From the NCBI GenBank assembly GCA_025399215.1, contig MU621184.1, positions 1-58,479 on the forward strand: 58,479 nucleotides of DNA, in the 5' to 3' direction. The notes under the pieces were generated by a model, which saw only the letters and a program-made list of their open reading frames with translations, made no database searches and was not told the DNA's origin. Position numbers and translations under genes: made by a program. Source of the DNA: Globomyces pollinis-pini. Lineage: Eukaryota; Chytridiomycota; Chytridiomycetes; Rhizophydiales; Globomycetaceae. Shown here piece by piece: positions 36,163 through 47,800 of this stretch (within the stretch, counting starts at the first letter, position 1; the number at the start of each line of letters is the position of its first letter).

Positions 36163-39100
36163 ATGATATCAGAGAAAAACATAGAAGCAGCACCAATGTC
36201 TATAGCGATACCACCAGTTCAGACTAATTCAGATCAGAACTATCAGCAACGAGAATTAATTACTGATCCATCCTTTTTATTCGGTGATACTATTCCTCCA
36301 ACTGATTCGGAAATGGAAACCATGCTGGAATTGATGATGGTTGGTTCATATCAGTCTCTTATTATCATATAGGAAGATGTAAACTTGACAGAGGATAAGA
36401 AGCGTGTGATGCGTAAATTACCTAAAGATCGGAAATGGTTAATGCTCGTTCAAAATCTATCTGAGCGATATCGCATTGGACCTCAAGAAGTACTTGCAGA
36501 GATCCAAGAAATCCAGAAGCTGAAGGATGGTCCTAAACCTAAATTATTGCTAAACCTGGAAGTATCATTAAGGTCAAGACCAATTCGTTGGATAAGCGAA
36601 TTCATTGAGCATGGAGGATTAGCTGTAATGCTGGATAATTTAAATGAACTGGAAGAAAATGGAAGGTAAAATTCAAATGATACTGATCTGACAGTCACAA
36701 TGATATCGAGGAACTATATATAAAATGTTTAAAATCATTCATGAATAACAAGGTATATATGGTAAAGTTCATCATGTTAGATTGGTTTAGCAGCCATCTT
36801 AGACACTACAGGTGCCTTAAATGTAATTGCACTATCTTTAAGGTCATCATCATCCCGGACAAAGGCATTAGTATTGGAAATATTTGGAGCAGTTTGTTTA
36901 CTTCCAGGTGGACATTCACCAGTTCTTGATGCAATGGATTCATTAAGTCAAATAGCATCCACTAGATTTAGAATGGAAATAGTATTGTATAGCTTATGGC
37001 AGAGCTGTAAAGGAGATTCACAGGCAGAAAAAGAACTCCAGGTAGCTAGCATGTCTTTTATAAATGCGGTCATATGTGGTGGACCTGGTACTGAACGCGA
37101 ATTCCGGTTGCATATGAGATGGGAGCTCATTCAACTAGGAATCATTCAATTAATAGATGTATATCAATTTTGATTAATGTTAGAAAATCGGAAGCATAGA
37201 TAATGATCTATTGCAAACTCAAATTGACGTATTTTTGACAGGGATGGATTCTGATGAAACAGACATGTTCAAGGAAATGCAAACTGAACCAATTGATATA
37301 GAAGACATTAGCAAACTGCTTGCAACGCTTAGTAATGTGATGAAAGCATCTTCTTGTGAAGCACCCTTTGCGTCCATACTTCGACACATGATGATGTTGC
37401 CAGCAAATTCCTTTGAAAGGTATATCTTCTAATGGCTTACCTGAGAATGAAATACATGCTTGTGATTGACAAATTAGTCCAACAGTTAACACTTCAACGA
37501 AGTGGAGAAGACAGTGATCCTTCTGTTCTGCTAGCAAACATTGATATGAGCAAATTTATCGGTGATTTGAATAATGTCGAGTCTTTAAAAGAGCAAGAAG
37601 CACGTTATCAAAAACAATTAGAGAAATCTAAGAGATTAGAAAAAGAAATTGAAATGTTAACGAAAGAATCTGGTAGAAAAGAGAAATTAGAAGCAGCTGA
37701 ACTAAAAATTGTGGAATTGGAAAGAAAATTGGGGGCTCTTCAAGTAATATTTCTATAAGTTAAACGATAGCGATCAAGTACTTTATTATCACAAGCAAAT
37801 TCATTAGCACCTTCACCATATGGTAATTATATTCATATACTTAAAGTAGCTGGATTTGGTAATACCTTAAATTGCTGATAGTAGGAACCTCCACTTTGCC
37901 TTCAATGGGTAAGTCACTGTATTTTTTTATCTAAGGTGGTGGCCCTCCCCCTCCACCTCCACCTCCAATGATGGGTAATTATAATAGTATATGCAGCATT
38001 AATGCTAGGTGGTGGCCCTCCTCCTCCACCACCACCTCCAATGATGGGTAAAGTCTGCGTTTATTTATTGTAGGTGGTGGTCCTCCCCCTCCTCCTCCTC
38101 CTCCAATGATGGGTAATTTACTCATTAATTTCTAAAACCAGGCGGTCCTCCCCCACCACCACCTCCTCCAATGATGATGGGTAAAGATTGTTTGCTTACC
38201 ATAGGCGGTGGACCTCCTCCACCACCACCTCCCCCAATGATGGGTAATAGTTTTATGTCTAACGATTAGGTGGAAATTTTCCACCACCTCCTCCACCACC
38301 TCCAGGTATGTATTTTCGAAACAAGAACTCATAAGACTCTTTCCCACAATCTTGAACAACTGCTAAACTTCAGGTATGTCTGGACCTCCTCCACCAGGTA
38401 TCTCTTTGAAATTAACCTTTTAGGGATGGGTGGCCCTCCACCTACACCACCACCACCACCAGGTAAATTGGTTGTCAATAACTTAAAATGAGGAATGGGA
38501 GGTTTTGGTGGACCTCCACCACCTCCACCTCCACCAGGTATTTGGATTAGTTTAATGTGAATTAGGAATGGGAGGATTTGGCGGACCTCCACCACCTCCA
38601 CCACCGCCTGGTATTTAGAGTAGTTTTAATATGATTTAGGAATGGGGGGATATGGCGGACCTCCACCACCTCCACCACCGCCTGGTATTTAGAGTAGTTT
38701 TAAAATGATTTAGGAATGGGAGGATTTGGCGGGCCTCCACCTCCACCACCACCACCAGGTAAATTGCCCGTGAAATACTTAATATTAGGAATGGGAGGAT
38801 TTGGTGGACCCCCTCCCCCACCACCACCACCAGGTATTATTTTATTTGGGTTGATTTTATTAGGAATGGGTGGACCACCTCCTCCTCCACCACCACCAGG
38901 TACACCATTTCTATGTAACGATTTTAGGAATGGGTGGACCTCCTCCCCCTCCACCACCAGGTTAATTCCAACTCCTAATGTTAGGCTTTGGTGGACCCCC
39001 TCCACCTCCTCCTCCAGGTTTGATGCCTTTAGATTTATGTATAGGAATGGGCGGACCTCCTCCTCCACCACCTCCAGGTTTGTTACCTTTGAATATTGAA

Positions 39101-41368
39101 AATAGGAATGGGTGGACCTCCTCCTCCACCACCTCCAGGAATGGGAGGACCACCAGGACCTCCTCCGCCGCCAGGTATTTAGCATTTAATATCTTATGTT
39201 GTAGGAATGGGACCACCACCTCCACCTTTTCCAGGTATTGGTTCATTCTCTAAGTTCAGGTGGCCCTCCAGCACCAGCAGCATGGGCCCCAGTAGCAGCT
39301 CCTGTAGCACAATCAAAACCACTTAATCTATCTTCAAAACCACTCAAGTCTTTCAATTGGGTTAAACTGCCACCAATGAAAGTAAAGGAAACAATTTGGG
39401 CGGATTTGGATGACGCTGATGTACATAAGAAATTAAAAGGAACAGCATATAAAGCTTTTGAGGATCTATTTGCAGCAAAGGAAACAAAAGTTGCCGAAGT
39501 GGTGACAGATAAAGTTGATAACAGTATGTCGAAATTTTATAAATTTTCTAGCTCCAAAAGAAATAACTTTCTTGGATTCAAAAAGAACACAAAATATTAG
39601 TATTGATTGATAAATATTAAAAAATAGATGTGATGCTAAAGGCTATCAAACTAGATCCACAAGCAATTAAAAAAGCCATTTTACAAGTTGATTTACAAGT
39701 TCTACCACAATTTGTTTTGACAGAATTACTAAAGCTAGTCCCAACTGACGAAGATATTGCCTCATGTGGGCAATATGCAAAAGATGTTGAAAATTTAGCG
39801 ACTGCAGAACGATTTATGTATGAGATTTCAGAAATTACTCGATATGAACAAAAATTAAAAGCAATGTTTTTCAAGGTAACGTTTGCTGATTATCAAGAAG
39901 ATGCCGAATCTCAAATAAATGCATTGAAAAAAGCCAGTGCCGATGTGATAAAGAGTACCAAGTTTAAAGAGTTATTAAAGGTAAGCTTGAAAATACTAAT
40001 TAAAGATTATTCTCGCACTTGGAAATTATTTGAATGCAGGGCAAAGAGGTGGTGCTTATGGTTTTAAACTGGGTAGTATTCTAAAGGTTAACTGTTTCTG
40101 ATTCTCAATATTTAGATGATTGATACGAAGTCCACAATCCAAGCTAGAAAACACACACTTCTTCACTATTTAACAGATTTATTGGACCAAGAATTTCCCC
40201 ATGTAGCAAACTTTCATGAGGAACTTTCGTCAGTTGAAGCAGGAGCAAAAGGTATTTATTGTTTCACCTGAGTTATTTCATTTAGCTGGCATTCCAGCTA
40301 TTCGTATGGCATTGGTGGCTATTCGCGATAACTTGAAATCAATCAAAAAGCTACTTGACACAATGGAAGAAGATGCAAAAAAGAAAACAGTTGAAAAGAA
40401 GCCTTCCAACTCATCCATGATATCATCTACTAGTAACACAACGACATCTACAGCTCTGAATGCTGGGTTCATCGATGTGATGCAAACATTTTATGACGAA
40501 TCGATGAAGTTTTATGAAACACAAGATGAAAAGTTTAAAGCTGCAGAAAAAGATTTTGAGGTCGCATGTAATTTGTATGGTGAAGATCCTAAAACTGCTA
40601 CTCCTGAGGAATTTTTTGGAACGTTTGCTGGATTTTCTCAAGCATTTATAGCTGCCAAAGCAGAAAATGAGTTGGCTTTAGCAAAGGATTTAGCTGAAAA
40701 GAAGAAAGAGAATGCAAAGAAGGTTAATATGTTTTTTTTTAAATGATTAGGAACAAGAAGAGAAAAAGAAGGCGAAAAAAGATGACGGAGCTACTCCAGT
40801 CACACCTTCGGTGTCAAGTCCTACCAAAGAAACAGCGACACCATTGCCACCTGACGCGAAAGATGGTGGATTGGATGATCTTATATCTTCCATTAGGACA
40901 GGAAAGGCTTTTGGGACAAATGATGGTCCTGGAGATAGAAGACAACGAAGGCAAAAGGATCCTAACGGAAAGAATGCTACAGATAAAGTGGATGAAAAGA
41001 AAGAAAAAGAAAAAACGTTCCAAAACCAAGAGCAAGGTGCTGTTGGAAGGTTAAGAAGACAAGACCCACAATCGGGATTAGCAAGAAATCCGTCCAAAAA
41101 AGAAGTAATTAAGGAAGACTCTAGTTCAATATCTCTGAGTAGTACAAAAAAAGACACGGCCAAACGAGATCTAAACCCAAAAGAAGAAGGTTTAACCATT
41201 ACTCTGAATCAAACCCCCAAAAAGGCGTTCCAAGATCCACTCGAAAAGAAAAAATCAGCCAAAAAGGAAACTCCTCAGTCAAAGCTAAAATCTACTGGTT
41301 TATTGAAAGAGTCTGCTCAAGACGTTAGAAACCGATTTGAAGCGATTGGAAAAGATCAGGCGAAATAA
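36163..41368 (+). CDS. Diaphanous-related formin (GBD/FH3, coiled coil, FH1, FH2, DAD)
   Basis: Nucleates and elongates unbranched actin filaments. The order is complete. GBD/FH3: [80 protein letters not shown]. Coiled coil: [22 protein letters not shown]1: poly-proline, 37936-39234. FH2: [81 protein letters not shown] followed by basic RRQRRQ. GBD plus DAD means it should be autoinhibited and opened by a Rho GTPase. The start ATG is at 36163. All introns are short; FH1 is split into many microexons. Several upstream FH3 junctions were inferred but not each checked. Confidence 0.9.
37936..39234 (+). repeat. FH1 microexon array: 19 phase-1 proline-rich cassette exons
   Basis: Exons: 37936-37974, 38009-38047, 38074-38112, 38142-38180, 38205-38243, 38270-38305, 38374-38397, 38424-38462, 38493-38537, 38566-38610, 38640-38684, 38714-38758, 38789-38833, 38864-38899, 38928-38960, 38985-39017, 39045-39077, 39106-39174, 39205-39234. 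All lengths are multiples of three (24-69 nt; classes of 39, 45 and 33). Each begins two bases into a Gly codon and ends on the first base of the next. Introns are GT-AG, 24-34 nt, except 38306-38373 (68 nt). Early modules encode [14 protein letters not shown], later ones [15 protein letters not shown]. Confidence 0.88.
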
Positions 41369-41641
41369 AGTCATTTTGTATTTTTAAATTGAATCATTGT
41401 TTATTCATTCATTATTATGTGATTACGTTTAATTTATTTAACATATGTCAATGTTAACACGTTATTATCGTGTGATTTGCTTCACAAACCTTTGTAACAT
41501 CCTAATATACTTGTTACATACATTAGTCGTGAATTTAAACGTGAAATTTAATACCTATTAGTGGCATATACTATTGTATAAACCAAATACTTCAAAATTT
41601 ACTTTTGATAAGAAACTTATAAACAATCACAGACATGTCAC

Positions 41642-43204
41642 ATGGAGAACCATGGCAATCTGGGTGGATCTGAGCTGTTTTGTAAGCTTAAGAAAAAGTT
41701 TACTTTAATGGCAGTTGAGTTAACTAAGCAAATTCTAAGACTTGGTATTTATAATGAAAATAAAACTCACGAATCAAATTGTAATACACAACCACGAACG
41801 CGAGAAGACTTTTTAACTCTACTCTCTGAAATTCCAAAGCGGCCTACTGACATGCTGCTTGGAAACAAAACAAAAGAGCAGGGTTTAAAAACTGTTGGTC
41901 AGTATCCAGTACAGAGTAGATCTGAAATAATAGATCTAAATCGAACTAAAGAATCAACAATTGGAGATATGAAAACAATTATTTTTAAAGATGTTGATGT
42001 TTTGGAAGATTTAGATACAACTGGAAATGGCTCAAATCGTACGCAACCTGTTGCTATACCTATTTCGGCTGACATCAAACAAACAAACAGAGATGATGAT
42101 GGGTTGAAAAAAGACCAAATTGATGCTCATATTAGTAACAAGATACTAGAAAACAATCGAATTAATAATATGACAAATGAAGCTATTGCAATAAAATGGA
42201 CAAAAACGCAAGCACATCAGAAAGAAGTAGAACACCATTCACAATTAGAAAAGCATCTTCATGGGCACGTAGCCAAGCAATTAGAACAACAAAGGCTTTT
42301 AAACGAACAGATATCTGATTCAAAACCAAACTATAGAAAAATCGTTAGTAAAACCGCCGATTTTAACGTCAACTACAAACCTAAAGTCATTCTTATAGAT
42401 GGATTTAGCCGCTCACTTGATGATTCTCGAAAAATATCAGGAACACCACCAAGAGACCCTGTTATTACACAAATGAATGCGAAATATTTGTTTTTAAAAT
42501 TCCCACCACCGGAATCATCATCGGTATTATACCATTCATTGCAAGGAGACTTACTAAGAAAGCGTGACAAGCTCATCTTGGAAAGTCAGAAGAAGGAGGT
42601 CATGGATCCAATACTTCGTTCCTCAAAATTGAACCAGGGAATGGAGAATCGAATGGACTCTGTAGCAGACCTTTCTGTTTTCATGTCAACTAAGGTAAAC
42701 GCGATCCAAAAGAACATTTTTCAAGATATTGTACGGTGGTATCGTGGCAAACCACCAGCATTTTGGAAGGTACATTGATAACTACTGATTAATTGTAGAA
42801 TGATGAAGAAGTAGTGCATTGCATTGGATGTGCAAACATGTTCAGCTTTTGGAGGAGGCGACACCATTGTCGATCGTAATCTACAAAACTATTGATTTGT
42901 TAGTTGTGGAAACATTTACTGTGATAAATGCACTAGTAGTAGAGCAGAACTGACCTTTCAAGGAAAGCCAAGCTTTGACGGGCACACTGAAAGAACATGC
43001 GAACCTTGCTACAATCGTTTAGCTGAAGAGATGGCTGACTTTCGTTATCAAACAAAATTGGCCCAAATCAAATTCGCACGTAAACGAACTCAAACCTTAA
43101 ACCAACAATTTCAGAAGCACATTATCATAGACGATATTAAGTTGCTGAATGATATCATTGAACCGGACCAAGTACCCCAAAATATACCTACAATTTCACA
43201 TTGA
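41642..43204 (+). CDS. FYVE zinc-finger protein
   Basis: Three exons (introns 42770-42798 and 42876-42903) join into 501 residues. The C-terminal FYVE domain is spread over the exons: NDEEVVHCIGCANMFSFW, RRRHHCRSCGNIYCDKCTSS, RTCEPCYNRLAEEM. It has the paired cysteines and the R(R/K)HHCR PI3P-binding motif, so it should bind PI3P on endosomes. The N-terminal 370 residues are polar and low complexity without a domain I recognise. Some charged helical parts (HQKEVEHHSQLEKHLHGHV) could form a short coiled coil. An earlier, out-of-frame ATG lies six bases upstream of the chosen start. Confidence 0.82.
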
Positions 43205-43282
43205 ACCAAATGAATATTTATCAGTTACACCATATAAAACGGAGTATATTGGTGTATACATGAATTGTAATAAAAATCTAAC

Positions 43283-43823
43283 TTAAAAGTTTTGGACTTT
43301 ATTAATCTTTGATATGTACTCGCGGCCGAATTGATCCTCTAGTATCTTGAGCATATTCTTTTTGTGTTGAGCAGCTCCAGAATCTTTGCTTTTTACAGCT
43401 TCCTGGATTTTTCGTTTATACATCAACGTAACTCTGTCATTTCCAAGTTTTTCGGCAGAGACTCCCAAGACATACTCATCGAATCCTTCAAATTAGCATC
43501 AAGATTGAAAACTTACCTCCCCATGCATCTATCTCACGTAATGCATGTGCAGAGACACAGGTCCAGATTTGCATGTCTAGTGCACGAGAATATAAAGGAT
43601 TGAACAGGATATTAGGTATGAATGAACGTCTGGTTTTCGTATGTTTTGTTCTTTTATGCCCAAATGTGATTTTCTTTCCACCCATAATTACGGGCATGAT
43701 GGACTTGAATTTCTCCAGATGGAAAGGTAATCCTCCAAATCTCCTTGGGTCTGATAAAGGAGCTCCTTTAGCTACTGCTTGTCCAAGTCTCCAAGTTCGT
43801 TGAGGGAGAGTCAAGTTTCCCAT
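43283..43823 (-). CDS. Mitochondrial large ribosomal subunit protein bL28m
   Basis: Two exons (intron 43486-43516, 31 nt) join into 169 residues. The bL28 core is GKKITFGHKRTKHTKTRRSF, IPNILFNPLYSRALDMQIWT, CVSAHALREIDAWGGFDEYV. The family pattern of a basic beta segment, then a T/S-rich strand and the final ALRxIDxxGGxDxYL, is followed closely. Extensions before (MGNLTLPQRTWRLGQAVAKG, basic, presequence-like) and after (a charged helix ending KVQNF) are typical of fungal mitochondrial versions. It belongs in the mitoribosome. The gene converges with the FYVE gene. Confidence 0.88.
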
Positions 43824-44109
43824 TGTTTAAAGTTTCGTCAAAAAAAATTTTTATTGGAGAATTGAAGGCTTCAGACTGACATTGAAAATTTGGCACTTCA
43901 AAGTAAAGGCGAATTCAAAGATTTGAATTGGTTTAATTTTCCAGATTTTGAATGAATGAAATGAAGTAAATTTCTAACCTGTCGCATCATGAACCGAAAT
44001 AAAAATGAGGTATCATTATGTAGTTGTTATAATTGATATTGGTTAATAATGTCAGTAATTCCTTTAAATTGTCAAAGAATTGGGTTGATTCTCACTTTTC
44101 CAAAATTGA

Positions 44110-44782
44110 ATGCCTCCAAAATCAAAATCAACCCTGGTCGAATTAGATGACAGTGACAATCCATTTCTATCAGAACAAGAACGAACAGATATTATAAATC
44201 AAACAGGAATTCTGCAGAAAGTACCACAACAGTCATTGGAAGAACCTGAACCACATGTGTTGGTAGCAACTATGCTCACTTTTCCGTTATTAGGTTCTCA
44301 TTTAGCATTCGATGTGATTCTCATTTATCTAAAAGGTAGTATATCGTGCACATTCAGTATGGATTTGAGAAAGATTTCACTTGGGACCATTTAAGAAAAA
44401 GACAGTTACCAATCATACCAGCTCTCTTTATACTTGCATTCATCACCAATAGATTCAAAAAGTCAAAAGTAGCGCAATTTGTTTTCACTCTGATGGCTAT
44501 AACTGTTGGTTGCCTCACAATTGAACAATCTACTGATCATGCCACGTTCGGAAACATGCTAAAGTGCCCGTATTGATTTTTTTACTGAATTGATAGTGGT
44601 TATGCGACCTTGGGAGTTCTGTTAGTCATTCAAATGTAGATTACACGGTGTTTCTCAAAATTAGGGATCTAACTCCATCATTAATTTCAATTGCTGCTTG
44701 TTTCCTTTTCTACCATCGACAAACATTGATTAAACTATTTGAATCTGGACAAAGCCAAATTTTAGGAAAAACAGAACTCTGA
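44110..44782 (+). CDS. Small fungal multi-span membrane protein (DUF7719-like)
   Basis: Four exons (introns 44314-44339, 44564-44596, 44636-44664; exon 3 only 39 nt) join into 194 residues. Membrane segments include VLVATMLTFPLLGSHLAF, LPIIPALFILAFIT, VFTLMAITVGCLTIE and LGVLLVIQMDLTPSLISIAA. The order HLAFDYIVHIQYGFE, a Trp-Asp-His region and late LGVLL recalls a fungal family in which HxQYG follows the first span (DUF7719 in my memory). Its function is unknown to me. The N-terminus is acidic and polar. Its stop lies 48 bp from the convergent talin stop. Confidence 0.72.
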
Positions 44783-44829
44783 ATGAAATATTGAACAAAA
44801 GAATTAAATAAAACCGAGATATTTTATTG

Positions 44830-47800
44830 CTACTTTTTTTTGGCCATTGGAATTCCTAGTGCGTGGACTTGTAAAGGCTTCGAATCGACTTGAGGTGCTG
44901 GTTTCTTCCAACCGCGATGAGTTCTTGGAATGGAAGCATTTCCATCTATGATTGTACCCAACGAATCAGGATTCAAACTACCACTTTCGGATTTGCCTAG
45001 TTTCTTGTTAGAGAACTGTGGTTGGAACCGCTGTTGAGCAGTGCCTTTGACTGCGAGATTTTGATTAGAAATACGTGTCTCAATATCGTTTGACGCTTTG
45101 TCTGAGTACTTTTGCTTTCTAATATTCGCCAATTCCAGTCGAGCATTTTCCAACTCTTTTTCTAATCTCAAGATTTTCATCTGTGCTTCCATTTCCAGGA
45201 TTTTTCCTTTGTGTACACTGACAGGAACACCATTACTTGAAGTATTTGTTGGTCCAGATGTTTTAGCTGAGCCTCTTGAAGAAACAACAAGATTTTCAGT
45301 TGCGTCCAAAACTGCTTTACCTGCAGCGCGAAGTCTCATTTGAGTAGTGGTTTCATTTGTAGTAGTGGTTACAGCAGATGCCGTCAATAAATGTGCAGTT
45401 GCAGATGATATGTTCTTTGCACATACCATCACCATTTCTATTGGCGATTCATTCTTGGCATAGTTGTTTGCAACGTCACAAAGAGCATCAGTTGTATGTA
45501 CTATTTCTTTGGAAGCGGTGACGATTCCTTGGTTAAAGGTATTGGAGTCTGGATGGTTTGAAGCGGTGACTTCCCTTTGAACTGCAGTTGCAAACTTCAC
45601 CAAAATTGCAGTAGCAGATGCGATGTTTTGAGCAGCATTCAATACTTGATCTTGGAATGCATTGTCAGCAGCAGAAGTATTCACTCTGTCAATTGGTTTC
45701 AATTGAGCCATCTTTTTAGCCGCATTTTCAATACTGCTGGTAATACTCATCAAATCACGCTCCGCTATCACGTTGGGGTCGTTAGGATCTGCGTAACCTT
45801 GAGGTAACAATTCAGAAACCATCTTTTCAGTGACCGAAATTGCTTGAGTAATGTCTTTGACTGAAGCATTCAAATATTGTTTCATGTTAGCGAGTTGATT
45901 AGAGTCTTGAGCTTGCTGGATTGCTTGAACCAACTGCTTGCATTTTTGTCCAATACTAGATATTGACGAAATCGTATTTTCAGCCTTTTCTTTTGGAGCA
46001 TTTACAACAGCTGCCTTACCAGCACGGTAAAGAGCATCGATAGCATTTCTTAATTGATTTAGTGAAGCCATTGCTTCTTCAGGTTTATCCCCGCCTATTT
46101 TGTGAACAAGAGTAAAGACAGATGCTCCCAACTGATTTGATAAAAGTACTATTTCAGCTGGGAGGGATGTTCCTAGCGCTGGTAGATCCTTATCGTTTAG
46201 AATTTTATCTGAATCTTCAATACAAGATATAGTATTTTGGTATGTCATAGAACTGATACCAACTTGATCATTAACTTTGTTCACCTTTTCTACCAGCTGA
46301 GAAACAACTTTTACTTGCTCTTCAATCTTGTTGGTAAGTAATCCATTTTGATCGTTGGATTTTCCAGCGGAATTTTGAGTAGCCTCAATCAAGCCTTTCA
46401 TTGCTTCACCAATATCTACTGCGGTTGATAGCAGCTCTTGTTGCATTTCATAATCAACGCTAGAAATTGCCATAGCCGCTTGAGTAGATTTGACCTTTAA
46501 ATCACGATACGCATCTCCTGCGGATTGAACTAATGTTCCCATGGCCTCTTGAGTTAATTGAGGAGAATTTAAGAATGTTTTAAAGACATCCGAAAGCGTT
46601 TGAGCGGATTCCAAAAGGGCATCTTTGTGTTGAGGGAAAGAATCTGTTTCAGATATTGGATTCAACTGTCTAGCCTCGGCAAACATAATAGTGCTGTTGA
46701 ATTCAGTTAACATAACATCGAGATCTGATGTTACTTTTGCACATGCAGTGACAACAGGTGCAGATTGTTTAGCAAGTGCGACGAGTTCATGCTTTTGGGT
46801 TTCCAACTCCTTGATGTTTTGGTTCAGTTTATTTCTATTAGTTGCATCAATAGATCCTTTTAAACTGGTTTGATTTAATGTGGATATTGCTCTCATAGCT
46901 GATCCTCCCAATTCTTTCACCATGGCAGACAATTTCTGTTTTAAATCATCATCATCAGTTTCGTGAATAAGTACACCAGCATTGGTAGTAATTTCCTCGT
47001 ATTGCTTAGTTATCTTTAGCGCAATAGGTCCGTATTCTTCTATGCTCTTAGCCTCCAGTGCTTGCTCAAGCTCAACTTGTAGCTGTTTAGTTGACGTTTC
47101 CAAACTAGCCGATACCGTAGCAAGTGGGGCGTTGATAACCGTCTTTGTACCATTTGAATCAAAGTCATTGATTATTGCTTCCATCTTCATATTCGCTTCC
47201 AAAAATTCTGGTACGCTAGCAATCGATTCTTGTAATTTTCCATGAGTGGAAACTATCAATTTATCAATGGCTTCGGATTGCATTTCAAGTTGTAAATGAC
47301 TATAATCATTTGGGTCAGATATATCAGTCTTTAACGTTCGTATAAATTCTTCTAACAAGTCTCCCAAAGTTTTGATTGAAATTAAAAAGTCTATTTGATC
47401 TTCGTTTTTCACATTTGAGTATGCTGAAAGTGCATTTTTGGTAGTCTAAAGTAAGAAAAATTTCATTTTACAATTTCAAAGGTGTCTGGAAAATCTTCAA
47501 CGTAATGAAGTAGAGTTTGTACATTTCCTCTGGATGCTGTAAATGCCCCTCCTGTAATGCTGTTCAGTGACTTGAGTGTTTCGGAAACTTTCAGTAGTTC
47601 ATCACCTTTGCTTTTGTCAACTACTGTTTCTCCGTTTGGAGGATTCGCTAAAAGACTTTCAAGTTTTTCGTTTACAGCATGATTTGCACGTCTTACTCTA
47701 GCAATCGCAGCTTCGGATTCAGACAGGCCAGGTTCGCTTGACTTTAAAAGAGTCAACAAAGCCTTCCCTTTATCTCCTAATGTTGAAACTTCTTTCAGTA

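Noticed and set aside
37936..39234. CRISPR-like pattern of regularly spaced repeats
   Set aside because: The similar units of 33-45 bp with 24-34-bp spacers are proline-coding exons and introns with GT/AG ends, in frame with the formin; there are no cas genes.
38132..39246. Glycine/Trp-rich and Val-rich open frames on the minus strand
   Set aside because: They are the antisense of the proline codons and have no other support.
44830..47445. Whether the I/LWEQ end belongs to Sla2/Hip1R rather than talin
   Set aside because: The same gene has a complete talin FERM head with F0-F3 lobes, not an ANTH domain, so it is talin.
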